Origin: Rhodophyticola sp017644125
GTDB taxonomy: Bacteria > Pseudomonadota > Alphaproteobacteria > Rhodobacterales > Rhodobacteraceae
Assembly: GCF_042140125.1 (NCBI RefSeq)
Contig: NZ_CP159473.1
Direction: 5' to 3' (one strand)
Length of the DNA: 64,000 nucleotides
The notes below the pieces were generated by a model. That model did no database searches and had not been told where the DNA came from. It worked only from the letters and a program-made list of their open reading frames with translations. A program made the translations under genes and the position numbers. Every line of letters starts with the position of its first letter. Positions within the stretch are counted from its first letter, which is position 1. This document shows, in pieces, positions 1-8,980 of the stretch.

Positions 1-74
1 AGCGCCTTGCAGCGGTCATGGCGAAACATCCTCAATGGGCGCCGGATGATGCGGAGATCGTCTTTCCCGCCTGA
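1..74 (+). CDS. 3' end of an unidentified CDS (partial)
   Basis: The frame starting at base 3 is open from the window edge to a TGA at 72-74 and encodes 23 residues ending in EIVFPA. Codon choice is G+C-rich at third positions, like the neighbouring genes. The stretch is too short to identify a family. It lies 57 bases upstream of the next gene on the same strand. Confidence 0.5.
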   Translation, partial: RLAAVMAKHPQWAPDDAEIVFPA

Positions 75-131
75 GCCGCTCTTGCCTATACGGCACCGAT
101 CGGCAAGGTCATGAGAAGAGGAGACCCCGCG

Positions 132-758
132 ATGCATCCCAACCCCGCCTTCCGGTCCGAGCCCCGGACGCGCAATCTGACTTTCGCCCGCGAGCGTGGG
201 TTCGGGACCCTCAGCATCAATGCGGACCAGGGCCCCCTGATCTCCCATATTCCGTTCATTCTGAACGAGACCGGGGAGGAGGCTGAGCTGCATCTGGTGC
301 GCTCCAACCCGATTGCGCGCGCGGTGACCGCGCCGACGCCGGCGGTAATCGCGGTCACCGGGGCTGACGGGTACATATCGCCCGACTGGTACGCGGTGGC
401 CGATCAGGTTCCGACATGGAATTACGTGGCCGTGCATCTGCGCGGAACGCTGCACCCGACGGATCACGGGTTGATGCGGGCGCAGCTGGACAAGCTCTCG
501 GGCCATTTCGAGGAAATGCTGCACCCCAAACCCGTCTGGACCGCCGACAAGATGACGAAAGACGTGCTGGAGCGGATGATGCGGCAGATCTTGCCGTTTC
601 GCTTCGATATCGCGGAGGTGCACGGGACATGGAAGCTCGGGCAGAACAAGCCGGACGCGGTGCGCGAGGCGGCGGCCCGGCATCTAAATGCATCGCCCGT
701 TGGTCAGGAGACCGCCCTATTGGTCGCCCTGATGCTGGGTGTCCGGACTGCGGAATAG
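132..758 (+). CDS. FMN-binding PaiB-type negative transcriptional regulator family protein
   Basis: This 208-residue protein matches the PaiB/FMN_bind_2 family (split-barrel flavin-binding fold, about 205 residues). Recognisable blocks are SHIPF (38-42), HLVRSNP (54-60), YISPDWY (81-87), VPTWNYVAVH (93-102) and WKLGQNK (167-173), all conserved in the family. In Bacillus PaiB was linked to repression of sporulation and protease genes. In proteobacteria the role is unclear, and a flavin-dependent activity or stress function is equally possible. The ATG at 132 is preferred over one at 111 because a purine-rich Shine-Dalgarno (AGAGGAGA, 115-122) sits at the right distance and family members begin with M-(H/Y)xPxxF. 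The gene may be cotranscribed with the three genes that follow. Confidence 0.85.
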   Translation: MHPNPAFRSEPRTRNLTFARERGFGTLSINADQGPLISHIPFILNETGEEAELHLVRSNPIARAVTAPTPAVIAVTGADGYISPDWYAVADQVPTWNYVAVHLRGTLHPTDHGLMRAQLDKLSGHFEEMLHPKPVWTADKMTKDVLERMMRQILPFRFDIAEVHGTWKLGQNKPDAVREAAARHLNASPVGQETALLVALMLGVRTAE

Positions 759-814
759 ACAGCCACGCGCTTGCGTCCTACATATGAACAAACGCCAAAA
801 AGCAGGAGGATCCC

Positions 815-1096
815 ATGCCGCTTCCCGTTGCCCCGATCGCCGGATTCGCCCTCCGTTACGGGTCCGTGGCTCTGGTCGCCTATGCCGCCGCGCGCTATGC
901 AGCGCCGGCGCGCCGGGATCAGCGCGTCGAAGACGCGATGGACGAAACTCCCGAAGGCTTGTGCCTGCGCCGCGATGACGAGCAGGTCAACGGCTCCGCC
1001 CGCTGGACCCGCACCTACCGGTTCGGGCAGACCGGCCCGGGCGTGGAAATCGATGCAACCGGCTTCGCCCGTATCAAGGTCAGGCGTCTGAAATGA
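815..1096 (+). CDS. Small conserved hypothetical protein with N-terminal hydrophobic segment
   Basis: A 93-residue protein with an excellent Shine-Dalgarno (AGGAGG, 804-809). Residues 5-30 are hydrophobic and alanine-rich and could be a membrane segment. The rest is charged, with an R-W-x-R-x-Y-R-F motif near 68-75. Its stop codon overlaps the start of the GST gene (ATGA at 1093-1096), so the two are translationally coupled. I recognise no functional family. Overlap with the next gene and normal codon use make it a real gene. Confidence 0.7.
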   Translation: MPLPVAPIAGFALRYGSVALVAYAAARYAAPARRDQRVEDAMDETPEGLCLRRDDEQVNGSARWTRTYRFGQTGPGVEIDATGFARIKVRRLK

Positions 1097-1701
1097 TGGA
1101 ACTTCTCGGCTCTCCGGCCTCTCCTTTCGTCCGCAAATGCCTTGTTGTTCTGGCCGAAACGGGGCAGGACGACGTGATCTTCACGGAAGTGGCGACGACG
1201 CCGATGGATACCGCGGCGGCGGCGGCCGCGGCCAACCCGCTTGGCAAAATCCCGTCCCTGATCCGCGATGGCGGCCCGACGCTTTATGACAGCCGGGTCA
1301 TCACAAGATTTCTGGACCACCGGGCGCAGGCGGGCCTTTATCCCGAAACCCGGCTTTGGGAGACGCTGACACTGGAGGCGACGGCCGAAGGCATCATGGA
1401 TGCCGCAGTGACCTCGGTCTACGAAAAGCGCCTCCGCCCGGAAGAGTTTTGGTATCAACCCTGGCTCGATGCGCAGTGGGCCAAGATCACCCGGGCTCTC
1501 GACGCGCTCGAAAGCCGATGGATGAGCCATCTTCACGGGCCCCTGGATATGGGGCAGATCGCCGTGGCCTGCGCCCTTGGGTATCTCGATTTCCGCCATG
1601 GGGCCAACGACTGGCGCAAGGGTCGGGACGGTCTGGCCGCCTGGTATGAAGCCTTTGCCGAACGTCCGTCCATGCAAGGCACGGTGCAACCGGCTGCATG
1701 A
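1093..1701 (+). CDS. Glutathione S-transferase family protein
   Basis: A 202-residue protein of GST length. The N-terminal thioredoxin-like domain has GSPASPFVRK (6-15), where Ser10 is the likely glutathione-activating residue, NPLGKIP (48-54) with the conserved cis-proline, and LYDSR (64-68), which matches the ES/DS glutathione gamma-glutamyl contact. The helical C-terminal domain follows. The substrate is unknown. A run of seven alanines (41-47) is encoded by repeated GCG/GCC codons. It overlaps by 4 bases with both the gene before it and the GNAT gene after it, which indicates one operon. Confidence 0.88.
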   Translation: MMELLGSPASPFVRKCLVVLAETGQDDVIFTEVATTPMDTAAAAAAANPLGKIPSLIRDGGPTLYDSRVITRFLDHRAQAGLYPETRLWETLTLEATAEGIMDAAVTSVYEKRLRPEEFWYQPWLDAQWAKITRALDALESRWMSHLHGPLDMGQIAVACALGYLDFRHGANDWRKGRDGLAAWYEAFAERPSMQGTVQPAA

Positions 1702-2123
1702 GAGTGTTCCGCGTTACGACCGCCGATGACATGGCCGGATGCCATATGGTCCGCCAGACGGTCTTCATTGACGAGCAAAGGGTCACCGCGGCCGAGGAAT
1801 GGGACGGGCTGGACGACCAGTGCCTGCATTTCCTTGCCGAGAATGAGGACGGCCCCGCAGCCACCGCGCGGGTGCTGCCGATGGGCGATGGCGTGGCCAA
1901 GATCCAGCGCGTGGCCGTTATGCGGGCCCATCGCGGCACGGGCCTCGGCATGCAGCTGATGCAGGCGATCCTGGAGGATCTGAAGGCCGGCGGCATCGCG
2001 ACCGCAACACTGGATTCGCAGACCTACGCGATCCCGTTTTACGAAAGGCTGGGCTTTGTCGCCGAAGGGCCGGAGTTCGAGGATGCCGGCATTCCGCACC
2101 GGCATATGACGCGCGCGCTCTAG
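1698..2123 (+). CDS. GNAT family N-acetyltransferase (ElaA-like)
   Basis: A 141-residue GNAT protein. The acetyl-CoA pyrophosphate-binding motif appears as VAVMRAHRGTGLGMQL (about 73-88) and is followed by a C-terminal AIPFYERLGF motif, the usual beta6-beta7 region. The N-terminus (RVFRVTTADD, V/I-R-x-x-VFIDEQ) is typical of small ElaA-like acetyltransferases, whose substrates are mostly unknown. It starts inside the last codons of the GST gene and overlaps the end of the convergent malonyl-CoA synthetase by 4 bases. No substrate can be inferred from context. Confidence 0.85.
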   Translation: MRVFRVTTADDMAGCHMVRQTVFIDEQRVTAAEEWDGLDDQCLHFLAENEDGPAATARVLPMGDGVAKIQRVAVMRAHRGTGLGMQLMQAILEDLKAGGIATATLDSQTYAIPFYERLGFVAEGPEFEDAGIPHRHMTRAL

Positions 2124-3637
2124 CCGTCGAACAGGCCGGCATGCGTCTCGCGCAGGGCCGCCTTTTGCACCTTTCCCATCGTGTTGCGCGGCAGGGCGTC
2201 GACGAAGATCATCTTTTTGGGGTGCTTGAACCTGGCCAGATCCCCGGCGATACCCACAAGCAGCCCGGACCCGGTCAGGTCTGCCGATCCGTCCGCCACG
2301 ACAATGGCCACCACCGCCTCCCCGAAATCCGGATGCGGCACCCCGATCACGGCGCTTTCCAGCACGCCGGGCAGATCGTCTATCAGGCTTTCCACTTCCT
2401 TCGGATAGATGTTGAAACCGCCGGAAATGATCAGATCCTTCGCGCGGCCCACGATCGTTATGTATCCATCCGCATCCACCCGGCCCAGATCGCCGGTGAT
2501 GAACCAACCGTCTGGGCGCAGCTCTTCGGCGGTTTTCTCGGGCATCCGCCAATAGCCGGAAAAGACATTCGGGCCACGCACTTCGATCATGCCCGTTTCA
2601 CCGGTGGGTACTTCGGCCCCGTCCTCGCCCATGATCCGCAGCTCGACATCGGGCAGGGCGAACCCCACGGTGCCCGGGCGACGCTCGCCGTCATAGGGGT
2701 TGGATGTATTCATGTTCGTTTCCGTCATCCCGTATCGCTCCAGAATGCGATGGCCGGTGCGCCGCTCCCAGTCTCGATGCGTTTCTGCCAGAAGCGGAGC
2801 CGAACCCGAGATGAAAAGGCGCATATTGGCCGCGCGGTCCGGCGTCAGGCGCGGATCGGCGAGGAGCCGGGTGTAGAAGGTCGGCACACCCATCATCGTG
2901 GTGGCGTTCGGCATCGCCTCCAGAATGGTATCGGCTTCGAACCCGGGCAGAAAGATCAGGGACGACCCGGACAGCAGCGCCACATTGCTCGCCACGAACA
3001 GACCATGGGTATGAAAGATCGGCAGCGCGTGGATCAGCACGTCGCTTTCCGTGAACCGCCAGAGATCGGCAAGGGTCCGGCTGTTCGACAGCAGCGCATG
3101 ATGGCTGAGCATCGCGCCCTTGCTGCGGCCCGTGGTCCCGGAGGTGTAGAGGATCGCGGCCATGTCGTCGGGGCCGCGCGGAACGGGCGATTCCAGCGGG
3201 GCGGCCTGGCCTTGCGCATCGGTCAGCGTACCCTGACCCCGCCGGTCAAGGGTCAGGAGGGTCTGCGTACCCGCCTGCCTGGCGGCGGCGCGCAGCGTCT
3301 CCGATTTCGCGGGATCGCAGACAAAGACCCGTGGCGTGGCATCGTTCAGAAAATAGGAAAGCTCCGTCTCGGTATAGGCCGTGTTGAGCGGCAGAAAGAG
3401 ACCTCCCGCCATGACCGTTCCAAGATAGAGCTCCAGCGCCGAAAGCGATTTGTCCACCTGTACCGCGACGCGCTCGCCGGGAGAAACGCCGAACCCGCGC
3501 AGCACGCCTGCCATGCGCGCCGCCCCGTCCGCCAGTTCCCCGAGTGTCTGAACCCGGCCATCGGCATCCGTCGCAAAAATGGCCTCCGGTCGACAGGATG
3601 CGTGCCGCAAAAGCGCGTCGCAAAGATGATTGGCCAT
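2120..3637 (-). CDS. matB: Malonyl-CoA synthetase (MatB-type acyl-CoA ligase)
   Basis: A 505-residue adenylate-forming enzyme that activates a carboxylate with ATP and CoA. Motifs are the P-loop SGTTGRSKG (166-174), RYGMTETNMN (301-310), GWFITGDLG, and a C-terminal MGKVQK containing the acyl-transfer lysine. The ERYGMTETNMNTSNPY block is characteristic of MatB-like enzymes, which convert malonate (and often methylmalonate) to malonyl-CoA. The usual partner, a malonyl-CoA decarboxylase (MatA), is not in this window, so its role may be to supply malonyl-CoA or to detoxify malonate. The gene stands alone, divergent from petA and convergent with the GNAT gene. Confidence 0.88.
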   Translation of the reverse strand: MANHLCDALLRHASCRPEAIFATDADGRVQTLGELADGAARMAGVLRGFGVSPGERVAVQVDKSLSALELYLGTVMAGGLFLPLNTAYTETELSYFLNDATPRVFVCDPAKSETLRAAARQAGTQTLLTLDRRGQGTLTDAQGQAAPLESPVPRGPDDMAAILYTSGTTGRSKGAMLSHHALLSNSRTLADLWRFTESDVLIHALPIFHTHGLFVASNVALLSGSSLIFLPGFEADTILEAMPNATTMMGVPTFYTRLLADPRLTPDRAANMRLFISGSAPLLAETHRDWERRTGHRILERYGMTETNMNTSNPYDGERRPGTVGFALPDVELRIMGEDGAEVPTGETGMIEVRGPNVFSGYWRMPEKTAEELRPDGWFITGDLGRVDADGYITIVGRAKDLIISGGFNIYPKEVESLIDDLPGVLESAVIGVPHPDFGEAVVAIVVADGSADLTGSGLLVGIAGDLARFKHPKKMIFVDALPRNTMGKVQKAALRETHAGLFDG

Positions 3638-3925
3638 GTTGCGCCTCTTTTTCCGGGGTCGCGCCTGCGCCCGGATATGCTCTTATCAAACCAGACAATT
3701 GGAACGAAACAGGCAAAGAACCCCGAAATCCGCCCCGATATCGTCATTTCCCGCGAAAAAGCGTGATTTTCCCTGCGACACTTCGGCCCGGCTGCGCGCG
3801 TTTGTCCGCTGGACGGCTATACTCGCATTCCATAAACACCTCCAAGATGGGCGGCGGACGGATTCCGTCGCCCTACAGCCTATTCCGGCCCGCGTACCGG
3901 GCCCATGATGAGGGAGACGCGCACC

Positions 3926-4507
3926 GTGTCACATGCAGAAGATCCTCACAGCTCGCGCCGCGACTTTCTGTTCTATGCAACAGGCGGTGTAGGTGCCGTC
4001 GCGACGGGCGCCGCTGTCTGGCCGCTGGTCAACCAGATGAACCCTTCGGCCGACGTGCAGGCCGCGTCCACTCTGCGGGTGGATATCGCCGACGTTCCGG
4101 TCGGCTCCCAGCTTACGGTTCTGTTCCTCGGCAAACCGATCTTCATCCGTCACCGGGCCGAAGACGAGATCGAGGCAGCACGGGCCGTCCCGCTGGACGA
4201 TCTTGTCGACCCGATCGCGCGGAACCCGAATATCGAGGGAGAGGTCGAGGCGCTGGATGAAAACCGCGCCCTGGCCCCCTTCGGCGACAGCGAGAACACC
4301 GGCGAGTGGCTGGTGATGTGGGGCGTGTGCACCCACCTCGGCTGCGTCCCGCTTGGCGACGGCGCGGGCGATTTCGGCGGCTGGTTCTGCCCCTGCCACG
4401 GGTCTCACTACGATACATCCGGCCGCATCCGTCGCGGCCCCGCTCCGGAAAACCTTCCGGTTCCTGTCGCGTCCTTCGTGGACGAAACAACCATCCTATT
4501 GGGTTAA
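3926..4507 (+). CDS. petA: Ubiquinol-cytochrome c reductase Rieske iron-sulfur subunit
   Basis: A 193-residue Rieske subunit of the cytochrome bc1 complex, which passes electrons from ubiquinol to cytochrome c1 via a 2Fe-2S cluster in the periplasm. The N-terminus has a twin-arginine signal-anchor (S-RRDF, 10-14, then a hydrophobic stretch to about 34), as in Rhodobacter. Cluster box I is CTHLGC (135-140) and box II is CPCH (155-158): Cys135, His137, Cys155 and His158 bind the cluster, and Cys140-Cys157 form the disulfide. I chose the GTG at 3926 because the product then begins M-SHAED as in Rhodobacter PetA and AGGGAGA (3911-3917) is well placed. ATGs at 3905/3908 are in frame but lack family support. 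It is the first gene of petABC. Confidence 0.96.
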   Translation: MSHAEDPHSSRRDFLFYATGGVGAVATGAAVWPLVNQMNPSADVQAASTLRVDIADVPVGSQLTVLFLGKPIFIRHRAEDEIEAARAVPLDDLVDPIARNPNIEGEVEALDENRALAPFGDSENTGEWLVMWGVCTHLGCVPLGDGAGDFGGWFCPCHGSHYDTSGRIRRGPAPENLPVPVASFVDETTILLG

Positions 4508-4517
4508 GGAGGAAGAC

Positions 4518-5867
4518 ATGTCCGGAATTCCCCACGACCATTACGAGCCCAAGTCCAACGGCGAAAAGTGGCTCCACCGGCGCCTGCCGATCGTGTCGCT
4601 CATGTACGACACCCTGATGATCCCCACACCCAAGAACCTCAACTGGATGTGGATCTGGGGGATCGTGCTGGTGTTCTGCCTCGTGATGCAGATCATCACC
4701 GGCGTCGTGCTTGTCATGCACTACACACCCCATGTGGACATGGCCTTCGCCTCGGTCGAGCACATCATGCGTAACGTGAACGGCGGATGGGCTCTGCGCT
4801 ACATCCACCAGAACGGCGCGTCGCTGTTCTTCATCGCGGTTTACATGCATATTTTCCGTGGTCTCTATTATGGCTCCTACAAGGCCCCGCGTGAAATCAC
4901 ATGGATCATCGGCATGCTGATCTACCTGCTGATGATGGCCACGGCCTTCATGGGCTATGTTCTGCCCTGGGGTCAGATGTCGTTCTGGGGGGCCACGGTC
5001 ATCACCGGTCTCTTCGGCGCCATCCCCTTCGTGGGCGACGCGATCCAGACCTGGCTTCTGGGCGGGCCCGCGGTGGACAACGCCACGCTGAACCGCTTCC
5101 TGTCGCTGCATTACCTGCTGCCCTTCGTGATCCTGGGCTTGGTGATCGTGCATGTCTGGGCCTTCCACACCACGGGCAACAACAACCCGACAGGTGTCGA
5201 AGTTCGCCGCACGTCGCGGAAAGAGGCCGATGCGGACACGCTGCCGTTCTGGCCATATTTCGTGATCAAGGACCTGTTTGCGCTCGCCGTGATCCTGATC
5301 GGCTTCTTCGCCGTGGTGGGCTTCATGCCCAACTTCCTCGGCCACCCCGATAACTATATCGAGGCGAACCCGATGATTACGCCCGCGCATATCGTGCCGG
5401 AATGGTACTTCCTGCCGTTCTATGCGGTTCTGCGGGCCTTCGACGGCGATGTCTGGGTCGTGATCGCGGCCAGCTTCCTGACCGGTGGTATCGTGAACGC
5501 GGCCTTCTTCGGCGTCATCGCGATGTTCGGCGCGATCGTGGTCCTGGCACTCGTGCCATGGCTCGACACCTCTTCGGTGCGCTCGGGCCGCTACCGGCCG
5601 ATGTTCAAGTGGTTCTTCTGGATCTTCATCCTGAACTTCTTCCTTCTGATGTGGGTTGGAGCAAGACCGGCGGAAGGGATCTATCCCTATATCGCGCTTG
5701 TCGGCTCGGCTTACTGGTTTGCGTATTTCCTGCTCATCCTGCCGATCCTCGGCGTGATCGAGAAACCGCTGCCGCAGCCGGAGACGATCGAAGAAGACTT
5801 CAATGCCCATTACGGCCCCGAGGCACAGGGCGGCACGTCCGCTCCGGTCTCCAACCCGGCTGAGTGA
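4518..5867 (+). CDS. petB: Cytochrome b subunit of the bc1 complex
   Basis: A 449-residue membrane protein with eight transmembrane helices that carries haems bL and bH and the Qo and Qi quinone sites. The four axial ligands are His97, His111, His198 and His212, exactly the positions in Rhodobacter capsulatus cytochrome b. The Qo-site PEWY motif is at 294-297. Start ATG follows a strong GGAGGAAG Shine-Dalgarno that begins in the petA stop region, 10 bases after petA. The C-terminal tail after the last helix is short and Pro/Glu-rich. It is the second gene of petABC. Confidence 0.97.
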   Translation: MSGIPHDHYEPKSNGEKWLHRRLPIVSLMYDTLMIPTPKNLNWMWIWGIVLVFCLVMQIITGVVLVMHYTPHVDMAFASVEHIMRNVNGGWALRYIHQNGASLFFIAVYMHIFRGLYYGSYKAPREITWIIGMLIYLLMMATAFMGYVLPWGQMSFWGATVITGLFGAIPFVGDAIQTWLLGGPAVDNATLNRFLSLHYLLPFVILGLVIVHVWAFHTTGNNNPTGVEVRRTSRKEADADTLPFWPYFVIKDLFALAVILIGFFAVVGFMPNFLGHPDNYIEANPMITPAHIVPEWYFLPFYAVLRAFDGDVWVVIAASFLTGGIVNAAFFGVIAMFGAIVVLALVPWLDTSSVRSGRYRPMFKWFFWIFILNFFLLMWVGARPAEGIYPYIALVGSAYWFAYFLLILPILGVIEKPLPQPETIEEDFNAHYGPEAQGGTSAPVSNPAE

Positions 5868-5885
5868 AGAAAGGACGACGCTGAC

Positions 5886-6689
5886 ATGTTCAGGAACCTT
5901 GCCCTTAGCACACTGACGGCGCTGGCCCTTTCAACCGGGGGGGCCATCGCGGCAGGCGGCGCAGGTCATGTGACCGATTACGACTTCTCCTTCGAGGGGC
6001 CGTTCGGAACCTATGACCAGAACCAGCTGCAGCGCGGATTGCAGATCTACACCGAGGTCTGCGCGGCCTGCCACGGCTTGCAGTTCGTGCCGATCCGCAC
6101 CCTTGGGGATGAAAACGGCCCGGGACTGCCCGAGGAACAGGTGCGCGCCTATGCCGAGTTCTTCGAAATCTATGACCCGGCCATCGAAGACTGGCGCCCG
6201 GCCACGCCGAACGACCACTTCCCGGGCTCCAACCTGGAAACCGCGCCCGATCTCAGCCTGATGGCCAAGGCACGCGCCGGGTTTCACGGGCCCGCGGGGC
6301 TTGCGCTGAACCCGCTCTTCCGGGGGATCGGCGGCGCGGAATACATCGCGTCCCTGCTGGTCTATTACACCGGTGAGGAGGTCGAGCAGGCCGGAACCAT
6401 CCTCTACGAGAACGAGACGTTCGAGGGGGGTCTGATCTCCATGGCGCCGCCGCTTTGGGACGGGGCCGTGGAGTTCAACGACGGCTCGCCCAATGATGTG
6501 GTGAGCATGTCACAGGACGTGGCCGCATTCCTGATGTGGACGGCGGAGCCGAAGATGATGGAGCGCAAGCAGATGGGTTTTGTATCCGTCATCCTTCTCA
6601 CGATCCTGTCCGTTCTGTTGTACCTTACCAACAAACGCATCTGGGCCCCGGTCAAGCACCGGACCAGGTCGGATACACCGGCCGAGTAA
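5886..6689 (+). CDS. petC: Cytochrome c1 subunit of the bc1 complex
   Basis: A 267-residue c-type cytochrome that accepts electrons from the Rieske centre and reduces soluble cytochrome c. It has an N-terminal Sec signal peptide (about 1-22, cleaved before AGGAGH), the covalent haem motif CAACH (59-63), and one C-terminal transmembrane anchor (about 230-250, VSVILLTILSVLLYL) with a basic cytoplasmic tail. A methionine in the PDLSLMAKAR region or the MAPPLWDG segment should serve as sixth haem ligand. It is the last gene of petABC, 18 bases after petB, and is followed by a strong intrinsic terminator. Confidence 0.96.
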   Translation: MFRNLALSTLTALALSTGGAIAAGGAGHVTDYDFSFEGPFGTYDQNQLQRGLQIYTEVCAACHGLQFVPIRTLGDENGPGLPEEQVRAYAEFFEIYDPAIEDWRPATPNDHFPGSNLETAPDLSLMAKARAGFHGPAGLALNPLFRGIGGAEYIASLLVYYTGEEVEQAGTILYENETFEGGLISMAPPLWDGAVEFNDGSPNDVVSMSQDVAAFLMWTAEPKMMERKQMGFVSVILLTILSVLLYLTNKRIWAPVKHRTRSDTPAE

Positions 6690-6712
6690 GCAAACTCCCG
6701 GATCGGAAGAAG

Positions 6713-6737
6713 ACGCGCCCCCCGGGGGGCGCGTTTT
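6713..6737 (+). terminator. Rho-independent terminator after petABC
   Basis: A perfect 22-base palindrome (6713-6734, 11-bp arms made of ACGCG plus six C against six G plus CGCGT) leads into a short T run (TTTT, 6734-6737). It lies 24 bases after the petC stop. It also lies just beyond the thiQ stop on the other strand, so it may insulate both converging operons. Confidence 0.75.
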
Positions 6738-6741
6738 GCAT

Positions 6742-7431
6742 TCAGAGCCAGGGCCGGATCAGCGCCGGCGGGTCGGCCAGAATATCATCCAGCGGGCCCT
6801 GAAGCACGATCCGTCCGTTTTCCAGCAGGCAAAGATCGGTGCACAGACCGGAAACATCCCGCAGGTCGTGCGTCACCATCACAAGGGTCAGCTTTGTCCG
6901 GTCGCACAATGCGGCAACCAGATCCAGCATCTCGCGCCGCAGGCCCGGATCGAGCGCCGAAAACGGCTCGTCCATCAGAGCCAGCGGTTTGTCCCTGAGC
7001 AGCATCCGGGCCAGCGCCACCCGCGATTGCTGCCCGCCCGACAGAGACCCGGGCAAGCGGCTCTCCATCCCGTCCATGCCCACCTGCGCAAGGCTGTCCG
7101 ACACGCGGGCGCGTTGATCGTCATCCAGCCGCAGATCGCTGCGCAGGCCAAGGGCGACATTGTCGAAAACACTCAGATGCGGAAACAGGTTGCTGTCCTG
7201 AAACAGAATGCTCAACGGCCGGTCCGCGACGCTGGCCCGGCTACGTTCCAACCCACCGATGATGACGTTCCCCTCATCCGGCAGCACGAAACCGGCAATC
7301 AGGTTCAACAGCGTGGATTTCCCGCTGCCCGATGCGCCCAGAATGGCCAGCCGGCGGCCGGGTTTCACCGTCAGATCGGCCCGCAGCGTGAAGCCATCCA
7401 GCTTCGTGACAGTATGTTCAAGCCGTAGCAC
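6742..7431 (-). CDS. thiQ: Thiamine ABC transporter ATP-binding protein
   Basis: A 229-residue ABC ATPase with Walker A GASGSGKST (32-40), a Q-loop (LFQDSNLFPH), signature LSGGQ and Walker B LALMDEP. Short ABC proteins of about 230 residues that sit last after a ThiB and a fused ThiP permease are ThiQ. It energises import of thiamine and its phosphates. The GTG at 7431 is chosen because the product then begins M-LRLEHTVTKLDGF, matching ThiQ N-termini. It overlaps thiP by 14 bases, so the two are coupled. Expression should be under the TPP riboswitch upstream of thiB. Confidence 0.9.
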   Translation of the reverse strand: MLRLEHTVTKLDGFTLRADLTVKPGRRLAILGASGSGKSTLLNLIAGFVLPDEGNVIIGGLERSRASVADRPLSILFQDSNLFPHLSVFDNVALGLRSDLRLDDDQRARVSDSLAQVGMDGMESRLPGSLSGGQQSRVALARMLLRDKPLALMDEPFSALDPGLRREMLDLVAALCDRTKLTLVMVTHDLRDVSGLCTDLCLLENGRIVLQGPLDDILADPPALIRPWL

Positions 7432-8980
7432 GCAACCGCCCTCCCCGGTCGAAAACCCAGAACAGGGCGAGACTGAGCGCCAGAAGCAGCAACGCCGCAC
7501 CCTGCGCGTCGTCGGTGCGATACGATCCCATAAGCCGGTACATCTCCAGAGGCAGCGTTCCTTGAGCGGGCGACGAGAAAAGCGCAATCACCCCCAGATC
7601 CCCCATCGACAGAGCCGCCGAGAGGCCCGCGCCAAATCCCAGAGACGGCCAGATACGCGGCAGGATCGCATGACGCAAACGGTCGACCCCTTTCAGCCCG
7701 AGCGCATCGGCCAGACGGCCCTGAGAGGCTTCGGCCTGCTGAATGGCCGGAAGCAGGGCGCGCAGCAGGAAGGGCAAACTCATCAGCGCATTGACAAGGC
7801 CAGTGATCGGCAAGGCCAGCGCCACGGGGTTCGCGATCGGGTTCAGGATCAGGAATGCCCCGGTGCCGATCACCAGTGGCGAGATCGCGATGCTGAGCGC
7901 GCCGATCAACTCCAGCCCCGTGCGTGTCCGCCGCGCCATCAGGGCGGCCATGGGCAGCGCAAGCGCAAGGGCCAGCGCCGCCGATGCCGTGGCCAGAACA
8001 AGAGAACGGAGAGCCGCGTGCCAGACCGAAGGCGGCAGCCCCGCCATCGCGTCCACGCCCCGGCCCACAAGCGCCAGAAGCGGCAAGACCAGAAAAAGCG
8101 CGGCCAGCAGAATGATCAGCCCGTCGGCAAACAGCCCGCGCCCCGCAAACGCCTCCCATTGCATCGGCTCGCGATCCAGACTGCCGCCAAGGGCACGCGG
8201 GATTGCGAAACGCAGAACCAGAAGTGCGGCCACGGCACAGATGCCGACCTGCACGGCACCCAGCATCGCCGCCCGGCCGAGATCGAAATCGAACCGGAAG
8301 GCCTGATAGATCGCCAGTTCTATCGTGGTCGCCCGGGGCCCGCCGCCAAGGATCAGGGCCACGGCAAAGCTGCTGGTGCAGATCAGAAAAATCACGAGAA
8401 AGGCGCCGGGCGCGGTGGCGCGCAGCATCGGCAGTTCGAAGTGACGCCGGATATCCCGAGCCGTGAAGCCAAGGGAGGATGCAAGCCGCACCCGCTCCGT
8501 CGGGATCGCCAGCCAGCCTTGCAGGAACAGCCGCACGGCGAGCGGCAGGTTGAAGAAGACATGTGCCAGAACGACGCCATGCAGCCCGTAGATCTCGATC
8601 GGCGGCAAACCCACCAGATCCAGGGCCTGGCTGAACCAGCCATTCCGTCCGAACACCGCAAGCAAGCCGAAAACGGCCACAATCACCGGGAGGATGAATG
8701 GCGCGCCCATGAGCGTCACCAGAAGCCGCCGGCCCGGAAACACACGCCGTGCAAGCGCACGCGCGACCGGAACTGCCAGACCAACACTCAAAGCCGCGGA
8801 CAGAAGCGCCTGAAGAACCGTAAATCGGATCGCGGCCCAGTCAGCGCCGGTCAGCCGCGCGGCCTCCTCAGCCCGCAGCGCGACGGCTGCGAGCGGCCCC
8901 AGAAGAACGAGCGCGACCCCGGCGGCAACGCATCCGCCGAGGCCTTGCAGGAATGTCAGCGGCTGAGCGCGGTCAGCCAT
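7418..8980 (-). CDS. thiP: Thiamine ABC transporter permease
   Basis: A 520-residue fused permease with about twelve transmembrane helices and two copies of the binding-protein-dependent transport domain. EAA-like cytoplasmic loops appear around RLASSLGFTARDIRRHFELP and around GRLADALGLKGVDRLRHAILP. A single long polypeptide with both halves is typical of ThiP. It overlaps thiB by 25 bases and thiQ by 14. It moves thiamine across the inner membrane with ThiB and ThiQ. Confidence 0.92.
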   Translation of the reverse strand: MADRAQPLTFLQGLGGCVAAGVALVLLGPLAAVALRAEEAARLTGADWAAIRFTVLQALLSAALSVGLAVPVARALARRVFPGRRLLVTLMGAPFILPVIVAVFGLLAVFGRNGWFSQALDLVGLPPIEIYGLHGVVLAHVFFNLPLAVRLFLQGWLAIPTERVRLASSLGFTARDIRRHFELPMLRATAPGAFLVIFLICTSSFAVALILGGGPRATTIELAIYQAFRFDFDLGRAAMLGAVQVGICAVAALLVLRFAIPRALGGSLDREPMQWEAFAGRGLFADGLIILLAALFLVLPLLALVGRGVDAMAGLPPSVWHAALRSLVLATASAALALALALPMAALMARRTRTGLELIGALSIAISPLVIGTGAFLILNPIANPVALALPITGLVNALMSLPFLLRALLPAIQQAEASQGRLADALGLKGVDRLRHAILPRIWPSLGFGAGLSAALSMGDLGVIALFSSPAQGTLPLEMYRLMGSYRTDDAQGAALLLLALSLALFWVFDRGGRLRATA